A stretch of DNA of 64,000 nucleotides, taken from the NCBI GenBank assembly GCA_015143295.1, contig CM026566.1, positions 4,203,072 through 4,267,071 on the forward strand, read 5' to 3'. Source of the stretch: Tetracentron sinense (lineage: Eukaryota; Streptophyta; Magnoliopsida; Trochodendrales; Trochodendraceae). Positions 22,353 to 32,818 of the stretch are shown here, one piece after another. The first letter of the stretch is position 1. Each line of letters starts with the position of its first letter. The translations under genes were made by a program, and so were the position numbers. The notes under the pieces were generated by a model. The model was not told the origin of the DNA and searched no databases. It worked only from the letters and a program-made list of their open reading frames with translations.

Positions 22353-23338
22353 ATGGCAGAAGAACAAGATCCAAACAAATCCCTGAGGGAATACTTTATT
22401 CCCTCCACCTACTCCTCACCATCTTGCATTCGACTGTCGGACACTACGGTAGTTCACTATGAAATTAACAGTATAATCCAAATGTTGCCAGCATACCATG
22501 GGTTTAATAATGAAGATCCTTACAAGCATCTAGATAAATTCAACGAAATTTACACCACTTTTAGGTTGCTAATTTTTTTCTATGATACTCTTCAGTTGTA
22601 CCTCTTCCCATTCTCCTTGAAAGACAGCCAAGCATTGGCTTAATTGCTTAGAGGCCAACACCATCCATTCATGGTCTCAACTGCAACAAGAATTCTTAAA
22701 GAAATTCTTCCCCATTGGTAAAACAAATCAAATGCGGTGAACCATCACGAGTTTTTCTCAAATTGATGGTGAGCTATTTGATGAGACTTGGGAAAGATTT
22801 AAAGAACTTCGTAAATGTCCCCATTACCACATTTCCAAATGACAACTTGTCCAATCATTTTATGATGGACTGCCCCAATACAACCGACAGATGGTTGACG
22901 TCTCTTGTGGTGGGACATTTATCCGAAGAGTGAGATTCAAGCATGGGAATTATTTGAAAATTTGAGTGAAAACTCTCAACACCACGCTTCCAATAGTCGA
23001 TCTGAGAGACAACCCTCCACCTCCAATCCTAAGAGAGGTACCTATAAAGTCGGCACTTTTAACGATGTCTCATCTAAAGTGGATGAGTTGTCTCATAAGT
23101 TAGACCAGCTCATGGTTGCAGGGCCATCTTCCTATAGACCTCCTCCGCTTTCTCTGAATCCGAGTGAGCTATGTGCTCTATGTTCTAGTCCTGCACATTA
23201 CATTCACGAGTATCCTTCAACTGCCCAGTTTCCCAAATTTGTCCAAGACCATGCTAATGCTGCCTACATTCGCCCGGGTAATGATCCTTTTTCAAATACA
23301 TATAACCCCAGGTGAAGAAATCATCCAAATTTCTCATG
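22353..23338 (+). pseudogene. Athila gag relic, N-terminal and middle part
   Basis: Starts MAEEQDPNKSLREYFIPS and continues SIIQMLPAYHGFNNEDPYKH, close to the standard Athila Gag opening. Near the end are LCALCSSPAHYIHEYPS and RPGNDPFSNTYNP, the Athila zinc-binding-like segment. The gag continues after the copia insertion at 37007. Several breaks. Confidence 0.85.
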
Positions 23339-23340
23339 AC

Positions 23341-25105
23341 TGTTAGCCTAAAGGTTACAACCATATGACCCTCAATTAGTTTTAATGATGACATAAATAA
23401 TGAAATAACTCTTGTAATACTAATGTCTTCCATGAACATCTTTGTCTACAGTATTCAAGAGATAAAGAATTGATTTCTAGCAAACACTCAAGAACCTTCA
23501 ATGAAAAAGATCAAGTCAAAGCATGATGACAATTCCAAATCAAAGCTTCAAGAAGATATTCATCTAAAAGCAAAAAATATTCTGGAAGATTGTCTTTAAG
23601 GCACTACTACTGAAGACCAAAGAAGCAAAGGATCAACTCCATCAAGGTCTAAGATTAGGTAGTCAGTGGTATGTCTAGGATTTCTTGTAAAAATCCTTAA
23701 GTGGTGATTTGGTGAAAAGCTCAAAATACCTCCCTTGAACAAATATAAAAATATAATTAAAGACCTTAAAACATGATCATCTTTCTCATCAAGGTTAAGT
23801 GCAAAACCTTGGAATCAAATCCTATCTTAAAGGTTTTAAAAAATGGATTCTGCAAATAAAATTGATCTATCCAGTCGAATAAATGGACCATCCAACAGAT
23901 CAAGCAGACCATCTAGTCGATCAGGCAATCTTGTGATCGACTGGATAAAACAAATTTTTCCAAAATTTGTCTGTATGTACTGATCAAGTTGAAACTCTTT
24001 AAGGATCCATTTTAGATCATTCAAAAGATCATTATGGGATGTTAATAATGTTTAATTAATATGTTAAAAGACTTTGGAAATCATGCAAATCATTAAAGTC
24101 TAAGAAAACTAAAAACTGAATGTTTTTTTGGTCTATCTAACCGATCTGGTGGACCATCCATTCGATCAGGTGGTCCATCCAGTTGATCAGAAGACCCTTG
24201 TGATCGACTAGATAGAACAAAATGCACAAAACTTAGTTTTTGCCATCCAGTCGATCAAAACATTGATCCAGCCGATCTGGTGACCAGCCAGCCGATCAGA
24301 AGACCCCTCTAATCGACTGGATAGCTCAGAAAAATCTGAGACCCATCTTTAATGCTCAACGGCTATATTTATAACGCGTGATTTTTCATTAAATGCTCAT
24401 CAACGGTAATAACTATTGGATCACTATAAATAGAGATGATCTTTGAAAGATCCAAGAACAACCACACATACATTTATATTGTTCTATTGATTAATCATTC
24501 ACTTAAGCTAAAAATCCCAATCCTGAGAAAACGATACTTTTTTTCTTTCTTTGAGCTAAATCCAAATCATTTGTTGAGAGATTTCTTAGAGGTTGCTATT
24601 TCATTCAAATCTAACTCGTAAGGAGTTTATTATTTTGGATTGTTAATCCAAAACCTTAATTTTTATTCGGTCAAGAACCTGTGTGTTCTTGCAAGTGAAG
24701 CTGCTGCTTCGGTTTTGTCAGAGAGGGTTGTGCTCTGACTGTATAAAGTTCCATCTTGACCTGAAGAGGGATTATAAGGTTGCATCTAGACCAGAAAAGA
24801 GATTGATAAAGGTTTGAGCTTCACCTGTGAAGGAGCTTGTATGATCATGGATCGTAGTGGAACCTCTTGTGGTTTGCAGATGCGAGGAGTAGGCTTGAGA
24901 TTGCCGAACCTCGATAACAAACCGAGTTTGCACATCTTTTTTCTCTCCTCTATCTCTTAGATTATCCAGTTATTAAATTTTTATAACAACTGATAGCTGC
25001 ATTTCCTTTTGATTTTTAATTTCTGTATTTTAAGGGATAACTAGTTTTAAAACTACCATTGACCCTATTCACCCCTCCCCCTCTAGGGTCCATATTTGGG
25101 CAACA
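23341..25105 (+). repeat. 5' LTR of the copia element (1765 bp)
   Basis: TGTTAGCCTAAAGG to GGGCAACA. U3 holds three blocks of ATCCAGTCGATCA-type motifs (23866-24325), then TATAAATA at 24425-24432. Further copies of this LTR are at 35232-37006 and, antisense, from 59682 to the window end; its right tail is at 6624-6729. Confidence 0.92.
23866..24432 (+). promoter_or_regulatory. Copia U3 motif array (three FFFR blocks) and TATA box
   Basis: Blocks at 23866-23948, 24132-24216 and 24242-24325. Each has three forward ATCCAGTCGATCA-like motifs and closes with one reverse TGATCGACTGGAT-like motif, so a block can fold on itself. TATAAATA follows at 24425-24432. The 3' LTR repeats the plan exactly (35772-36232, TATAAATA 36332-36339), as does the antisense LTR (63246-63706). 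Likely enhancer or protein-binding clusters of the LTR promoter (inference). Confidence 0.75.
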
Positions 25106-25107
25106 AG

Positions 25108-25120
25108 TGGTATCAGAGCT
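25108..25120 (+). other. Primer binding site of the copia element
   Basis: TGGTATCAGAGCT two bases after the LTR end; initiator methionine tRNA type. Confidence 0.9.
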
Positions 25121-25166
25121 AGAAACTCTTATTTGATCTAAAAAATCTTAGAGTTTAAAGATCTTA

Positions 25167-25997
25167 ATGGCAAACAATAGTTTTTTAGCTAGCCTAGGAG
25201 AGGGATAATCCACAACCAGACCACCTCTATTTAATGGAGAACACTACAATTATTGGAAGACTAGAATGATGTACTACATCTAAGCTTTAGATTATCAATA
25301 CTGGAAAGTAATCATCAAGGGTCCATATCTTCCTCACAAGACCATCAATGATGTGCAAATTCCTAAGGTTGAGGAAGAATGGGATGAAAATGACATTAAA
25401 CTAATCTCAGTTAATGATAAGGCTATTAGCAACCTTTATTGTGCCCTTAGTCCCCAAGAGTTCAATAGAGCATCAGGTTGTGATTCAGCCAAAAAATTTT
25501 GGGATAAATTACAAGTTACATATGAAGGAACTAACCAAGTGAAAGATGAAAAAATCAACATGTTAGTTCACAAATATGAACTGTTTAAAATGGAAAAGGA
25601 TGAGACCATTGCTGATATGTTTACACGTTTTACTAACATTACTAATGACTTAAAATCTCTTGGTAAAACGTATACAAATGCAGAAATTGTAAGGAAGATT
25701 TTGAGATCTCTGCCAAATGACAAATGACTGGTCTCCAAAGGTTACTGCTATTCAAGAAGCTAAAGATCTCACCAAACTAAGCATGGATGAGCTGTTGGAT
25801 TCACTTATGACTCATGAAGTCATAATGAAGGAACATCAATTAGATGAACCTAGAGCAAGAAGAGGATTAGCCTTGAAAGCATCTCAACCTATTAAGAGTG
25901 AAGAAGAAGAAGAGAGTAAGGAAGTTGAAGACTTCTCTCTGATGGCAATGAAGTTCAAGAAATTTCTAAAACACAAAAAGAACTTCAAGAAGAGGTC
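25167..25997 (+). pseudogene. Copia Gag relic, N-terminal part
   Basis: Opens MANNSFLASLGEG and continues with FNGEHYNYWKTRMMYYI, ISNLYCALSPQEFNRASGCD and NMLVHKYELFKMEKDETIAD, the capsid region of SIRE-type copia Gag. Breaks present. It is cut at 25997 by a solo LTR and resumes at 28262. Confidence 0.85.
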
Positions 25998-28256
25998 TGT
26001 CGCAACCCAAAACGCACTGTAAGAGTTAGAGTGAACTTTGGATGACTAATCATGACTTGCTTGACAAACCATCCTACAAAAACCCATAGAGCATATACAA
26101 AGAGGATATAAACACCGGAAACATACTCTGACATAGCACAGCGGAAGACTTAACCAAACCTCTATGTATATACAAGTGATCCAAGTTATACAAAAAGATA
26201 CACAAAAGAAAGTGCGGACAGGCCCACCAAAATACATGAACATATATCTCTCAACTCACCCATAGCTATTCACTCAAAATCTACCACCTCTATTAATAAC
26301 CCTCTATCGGAGGTTCCCCCATGGGTTCCTCGACATACTCCTCCTCCACCCAAGGGATCGGAGCACAGACATCAAAAAGAGCAGCTGCTCCGCTATCACC
26401 TGCCGACATAAGAAGTGCAACTCAGCATGTAATACTCAGCGTGTACCAAATGCTAACCAACAGTCATAGCAAAAAATAGCAGTATAGAAAGCAGAAAGTA
26501 GTTCACATACATAAAGCAGGAACAATTCATATCATCACAAGAAAGTAAAGCAGTTTATAATCATGCTTGCATTCGTAAAAGCCGATAAAATCCTTGAAAA
26601 CATCGTGCACTTGACTTGACTTAAAATACTTGTTGTGTGCTTGAAATCTTGTCTTGTCTGCCTTGTCTTGTCGAATCATGTGTGTCATGCGTGTTATGCC
26701 ATGTCATGCTTGCTTGGAAAATAAACTACTTGTGAGGGAAGGGAGACCCTTCTTCCTAAATGCTCATGCTTGTCATGCCATGTATCTTGTTTGCTTGGAA
26801 AATAAACTACTTGTGAGGGAAGGGAGACCCTTCTTCCTAAATGCTCATGCTTGCCATGCCATGTATCTTGTTTGCTTAGAAAATAAACTACTTGTGAGGG
26901 AAGGGAGACCCTTCTTCCTAAATGCACTTACGAGGGAAGGGAAACCCTTCTTTATGCATGATAGTCTTGTTCTTGCCAAAAGCGAGATAAAACATATCGT
27001 AGGATATGTCCCACCTCAAATTCTCATTCTTGAAAAACCTCGGTAAATAATGTCATGCATGCCGTGCTCATGGAATCGTGTACATAGTTGCATTTGAATT
27101 TAAATATGGCAATTGGGAAATTCACAATACATATAACATCAATAATTTGAACAAGTCCATATTCATGCAATTTAGGGAAAATAAGAAAGCACACTATCAT
27201 AGGCCTTAGCAATTTCCATAATTAATTAAGCATGCATTTCTTAATTCATAACTCATTTTATTCACCTTGGCATTTCATCAAACATGGGTGTGTTCATTAT
27301 TTATTAAACCTACATCATGCTTTTCTAGGTGGGTTGATGCTCACATCACACATGTATGTTTATTATGGATACAATGCCCTCCCCATGTCATTCATCACAT
27401 CATTCACATGGCATCCATTTGTCCAAATCCATCTCCATCCACACCATCTATACATCCCAAATTGTAGCACATAATAAATAATGAAGAACAAGGAGTAGGG
27501 AAAGAAAAGGGAAAACTATAACTAGGAGGGTAGCAAAAGTACCGACCTTGACAATTTGAGGGAAGAAACCCCCTTGCAAAACGTGCGTGAGTTGCTGCCC
27601 TAGCTTGGGGAAAGTGCTTCTCACGAGCTTGAACCGAGAACTTGAAGGAAAACGAGCTTGAAGTGATCTAGGGTTCTTGAAACCCCTTTGATTTCTCCCC
27701 AAAAGCAAACACTAGGTTTAGAAACCCTTCTCCTCTTTCTCTAACTCTCAAAATACTCTAAGTGTGTGAATGAAGCCCTCAAGGCTCAGGCAAAGCCTTT
27801 AAGGCATGAGTGAAACGCCCAAAAGACTAAAACACCCTTACTAAAATTTCTGTAAAAATGCGAAGACCGATCGATCGGTGGTCAGGACCGAGCAATCGGT
27901 TGCCTACCGAGCGATCGGTGGATTGACCGAGCTCTCGGTCAAAAACAAGCTCTCTGAAAAATTTCCCCATACAAAATTTTCAACCAGTCGATAGCCTCCG
28001 ATCAATCAGTTGTGGACCGATCGATCGCTCAATGGACGGAGCGATCGGTGGTCTGCAGGTTTTTGACCCTGAGTCCATTTTTCACCCATTCCTACTATTT
28101 GGACTTATCCTACTTCTATTCTAACCTCTTCTAAACTTGCCTATGACACTTATAAGGCTATAGTTTATTATTAGATAATTTATTTAATTAATTAAAGCAT
28201 CCTTGAGACAATTCTCTAAGTTTTCAGATTATCATTTCATGAAATTGGGCATTACA
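25998..28256 (-). repeat. Solo gypsy LTR, antisense (2259 bp)
   Basis: On plus it runs from TGTCGCAACCC to GGGCATTACA, that is TG...CA on minus. Flanks AGGTC and AGGTA match at 4 of 5. It carries the core (26400-26440), three tandem units with GAAGGGTCTCCCTTC (about 26690-26960, antisense), the hairpin (26984-27017) and an ACCGAGCGATCGGT-type motif array (27864-28053). The ORFs at 26654-27046 and 26694-26927 are translations of the tandem units, not genes. It lies inside copia gag. Confidence 0.88.
27864..28053 (-). promoter_or_regulatory. ACCGATCGATCGGT-type motif array in U3 of the antisense solo LTR
   Basis: At least seven variants of ACCGANCGATCGGT, including perfect ACCGATCGATCGGT, in two clusters separated by about 70 bases. 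The arms ACCGA/TCGGT are kept more often than the centre. No clear TATA box found downstream on minus. Confidence 0.65.
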
Positions 28257-28261
28257 AGGTA

Positions 28262-29103
28262 TCATACCTTTGCACACATTCGAAAACATGAGCAAAAAGT
28301 TCCAGGGTTCTACAAGGTCATTCAAGAAGGAGTTCTCCAAAGAAATAGCAAAGGAAGAACCAAGCAAGAAGGACCCGATCACCTACTATGAATGCAAGAA
28401 ACCAAGCCATATGAGATCGGAATGTCCTCAAATTGTCAAGAGTAAGAAGTACAAGAAGAGGGCCATGAAGGCTACTTCGGATGACTCAGAGGACAGTAAC
28501 TCTGAAGTATCAAGTGATGAGGAGACTACAAATCTATACCTCATGGCACGTGAAAATGATGAGGTAACCTCTTCCTTTAATGATTCTCTTTCCTATGAAG
28601 AAATAAGGGAAGCATTTGATGATTTATATACTGAATTTAGAAAACTTTCTTCTAAAAATAAATCTCTTAAAAAGGAAAATCTTATGCTTCTTACATCACA
28701 AGAAAATCTTTTAAAAGAAAATGAAAAATTAAAGATGAAAGAAAAGGTTCAATCATCTCCCATTCCTACATGTAATTGTGATGAAAATGAAGCAAAGATC
28801 AAAGATTTAACCAAAATTGCTTTTAAGCTATCAACTAGAGAAAATAATTTAGCAAGAATTTTGGGCCAACAAACCTGTGTTTTTGGAAAAGCTAGACTTG
28901 GGTATAACCCTATGTCAAAGCAAAAGGATTACCAAAAATTCTTTTCAAAACCACCTTGTAGTTCAACTAACCCTTCAAGTGCATTTTATACTTTTAACAA
29001 AAAGGAGGTAGTAAGAAAATTTTGGGTTCTGAAAGGGACTTCCCCTCCTAAGGTTAACTATGGAGGACCCAAGATGATTTGGGTACCAAAAAAAGTTACT
29101 TGA
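28262..29103 (+). pseudogene. Copia Gag relic, C-terminal part with zinc-knuckle-like motif
   Basis: Contains CKKPSHMRSECPQ (nucleocapsid-like), then an acidic DDSEDSNSEVSSDEET stretch, then a Lys/Glu-rich segment (about 28630-28750) likely to form a coiled coil, and a C-terminal KGTSPPKVNYGGPKMIWVPK region typical of SIRE Gag just before protease. Element frame broken elsewhere. Confidence 0.8.
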
Positions 29104-30170
29104 ACTTATCTTGTAGGTATGCTTCAAGTCAAATTCCTACAAAACAACATGATTTTTGGATAGTGGCTGTTCGAGGCACATGAGTGGGAACAAAGATCTC
29201 TTCGTATCTATCTCTCCTAAAGATGGAGGGCATGTGACCTTCGGGGACAACGTGAAAGGGAAGATCATCGGCATAGGTGATGTTGGTAAGAATTCTTCCA
29301 CTCTTATTGATAATGTTTTATTAGTCAAATGACTTAAACATAATTTGATTAGCATAAGCCAACTTTGTGACAAAAGATTAATTGTTTCTTTTAAATCAAA
29401 TCTATGCATAATTAAAGATAAGGATAATGTGAATACCTTGTTTATAGCACATAGAAATCAGAATGTTTATACTCTTGAATTTGATGATTTAACTCCCCAA
29501 AACATGATGTGTCTATCTATTTTAAATGAAGCTAGTTGGCTGTGGCATAGACGTTTAGGTCATGCTAGTATGGATTTGCTTTCTAAATTATCTAAGAATG
29601 ATTTAGTAAAAGGTCTCCCAAAGACCACATTTATCAAAGATAAAATTTGTGATGCATGCCAACTTTGAAAACAAGTAAAATCCTCTTTCAAGAATAAGAA
29701 AATAATCTCAACCTCTAGGCCTTTAGAACTTCTTCATATGGACTTGTTTGGACCCAATGCAGTAGTTAAACTAAGTGGAAAAACATACACTTTTGTGATT
29801 GTTGATAACTACTCTAGATATACATGAGTATCATTTTTATCACACAAAAGTTAAAGACCTAATCTATTTAAAAAATTCTGTAATAGAGTGCAAAATAAAA
29901 AAGGATATACTATCAATAACATAAGAAGTGATAGAGGTGGTGAGTTCAAGAATAAGGAGCTTGAACCATTTTGTGAAGAAAATGGTTTTAACCATAACTT
30001 CTTAGCTCCAAGAACTCCACAATCAAATCACTCAACTTCTTAATTACTTTTGGGTTGAAGCCATCAATACCTCTTGTTATGTTATTAATAGAGTAATAAT
30101 AAGAAACAAATTAATAAAAACCCCCTATGAGCTATGAAAAATTAGATCCCCTAATATTAGATACTTTAAG
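29104..30170 (+). pseudogene. Copia protease and integrase relic
   Basis: The first part is the protease region (a DSGCSRHM-like stretch near 29158-29185), then the GAG-pre-integrase motif LWHRRLGHASMDLLSKL, KICDAC, the integrase core around HMDLFGPNAV and FVIVDNYSRYT, and IRSDRGGEFKN. Order protease-integrase-RT defines copia. Several breaks. Confidence 0.85.
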
Positions 30171-32183
30171 GTGTTTGGCTGTAAATGCTTTATTCTAAAT
30201 GACAAACATCACTTAAAAAAATTTGATCCTAAAGCTAATGAAGGAATCTTCCTAGGATATTCAAATAATAGCAAACTTTATAGAGTATTTAATAAGAAAT
30301 TTTTAAATGTTGAAGAATCTATGCATGTAGTCTTTGATGAAGCTAATCCATTTGAAAAAACTAAGCCAATTGAAAATGATAAGGATACTAAAATTGAGAA
30401 ATTTAAAGAAATCTCTAATCTTGAATTAACTAATCAAGAAAAGGAACAACAAGAATATAATGAACTTAATAATGATAATCTTGTTGAAAATGAAGATGAA
30501 GAAGAAATTGACCTTGAAGAATCAATTAAACAACCTAAAACTTGGAAATTAAATAAAGATCATCCTAAAAATCTAATCCTTGGTGACTTAGAAAAGGGAG
30601 TTAGAACAAGAAGAAACATATGTAATAATCTAGCTTTTCCTTCTCAAATTGAACCTAAGAATGCCTAAGAAGCTATTGAAGATGAATCTTGGGGCATTGC
30701 TATGCAAGAAGAACTTAACCAATTTGAAAGAAACCAAGTTTGAGATTTAGTACCTAGACCAAATAATAAATCAATTACTGGTACTAAATGAGTTTTCAGA
30801 AATAAAAATAATAAATCTGAAAATATAATTAAAAACAAAGCTAGGTTGGTAGATCAAGGGTACAACCAAGAAGAGGGGATAGACTATGATGAAACCTTTG
30901 CCCAAATTGCTAGACTTAAAGCCATTAGAATGCTACTTGCCTTTGCAAGTCATAAAGACTTCAAGCTATTCCAAATGGATGTAAAAAGTGCATTTCTAAA
31001 TGGATTCATTTCTGAAGAAGTTTATGTAGAGCAACCTCCTTGCTTTGAAAATCATAATCTACTTAATCATGTGTATAAATTAACTAAAGCTTTGTATGGA
31101 TTAAAACAAGCTCCTAGAGCTTGGTATGAAAGATTAAGTAATTTTTTGCTTGATAATAAATTCATAAAAGGAAAAATTGATACAACTTTATTTGTGAAAA
31201 CAAAAACAAATGATATGCTTATAGTTCAAATTTATGTTGATGATATTGTATTTGGTTCTACAAATGAATCTTTGTGTAAAGAGTTTGCAAATGTTATACA
31301 AAAAGAATTTGAAATGAGTATGATGGGAGAATTAACATTCTTTCCTAGACTTCAAATAAAGCAAACTAATCAAGGAACCTCTATAAATCAAATTAAGTAT
31401 ACTAAAGAACTTAAAAAATTTGGTATGGAAAATACTAAAATAATGGATACTCTTATGAGTCAATCAACCAAATTAGATAAAGATGAAAATGGTAAAAGTG
31501 TTGGTGAAAAGAAATATAGAGGCATGATAGGAAGTCTTCTGTACTTAACTGCTAGCAGACCTGACATAATGTTTAGTGTATGCATATGTGCTAGATTTCA
31601 GTTATGTCCAAAAGAATCTCACCTAATTGTTGTTAAAATAATCTTTAGATATTTGTTAGGATCAACTGAACTAGGACTTTGGAATCCAAAGAATACATCA
31701 TTAGAATTAATAAGCTACTCAAATGCAAACTTTGTCGGATGTAAAATTGATAGAAAAAGTACAAGTAGCACTTGTCACTTCCTAAGATGCTCTCTTGTTT
31801 TATGGTTTAGTGAGAAATAGAATTCTGTGGCTCTATCTACAGCTGAGGCTGAATATATAGCTGCTAGAAGCTGTTGTGATCAAAATCTATACATGAAACA
31901 GCTATTGGAAGATTATAAACTTTTTTATTTTAATATTCCAATTAGATATGACAATACAAGTGTCATATGTATGACTAAAAACCCTATTCAACACTCAAGA
32001 ACTAAACATATAGAAATCATATTTCATTTCATTAGAGATCATGTACAAAATGGAGATGTTGTGTTGGATTTTGTTGATACTAACAACCAACTTGCTAATA
32101 TATTCACAAAACCCCTTCAACATGATAGGTTTAGTACTTTAAGAAGAGAATTGGGCATAGGCAAGCTATCTGATGTCTTATAA
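30171..32183 (+). pseudogene. Copia integrase C-end, reverse transcriptase and RNase H relic
   Basis: Integrase C-terminal GCKCFILNDKHHLKKFDPKA and GIFLGYS; RT blocks ARLVDQGYNQEEGIDYDETF, FQMDVKSAFLNGFI and the catalytic YVDDIVFGST; RNase H signatures STAEAEYIA, IQHSRTKHIEI and FTKPLQHDRF at the end. A few breaks only; large parts stay open. Confidence 0.88.
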
Positions 32184-32818
32184 TCTAAAAATGTACGAAA
32201 CCAAGGCTTAATATTCAAAAGAAATCATCATAAAAGTGAAAGTTAAAAATCTATTAAATTTAATAAAAATTATTAAATATATTTTTAAATGATTAAGAAT
32301 GATTAATATGAATTATAATGATTAATTAATGTCTTGGAATGAGTGCTTAATGTTTGATGTATGGACGGTTGGATTTAGAAGAAATCTAAAAAATTTCAGA
32401 ATTTTTCATCTATCCAGTCGATCACATCTATGTTCTAATCGACTGGATGATGTATCCAACCGATCAGACGAGGCGCATGATTGACTGGATAGTGTAAAAA
32501 GTGATTTTTAATGCCAAAATCTTTTCAAACTGTGTTTTCATCTATTTAGTCAATCACATAAGAGTTCTGATCGACTAGATGGACAATCCAGTTGATCAGA
32601 TAGGTCTTGTGATCGACTGGATAGTGAAATTTTTAGAAATTTTTTTATAAAAACTCCAAATCCCCAAACTATCCATTCACTTTAAACATTCCCTGTTTAC
32701 TACTCGCACTCACCTCTTCCCTCCAAAACCAATTCTACCCTATTTCATCTTCTCCAAACCTCAAAATCTCTCTAAAATCTCCTGAAAATCACTCCATTTC
32801 ATTCCTAACTGATTCCTA
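32184..32818 (+). promoter_or_regulatory. Internal promoter-like block before the copia env-like ORF
   Basis: Two blocks of the LTR-type motif, 32410-32493 and 32540-32624, each in forward-reverse-forward-reverse order (ATCCAGTCGATCA / TGATCGACTGGAT). TATAAAAA lies about 20 bases further (32646-32653), then a C/T-rich leader and the ATG at 32819, about 170 bases past the TATA. No coding frame. It looks like a second promoter built from the same parts as U3 (inference). Confidence 0.6.

Noticed and set aside
26654-27046. ORF with three repeats of a Cys/Leu-rich segment, and its antisense partner
   Set aside because: Translation of tandem GAAGGGTCTCCCTTC units of an antisense solo LTR.
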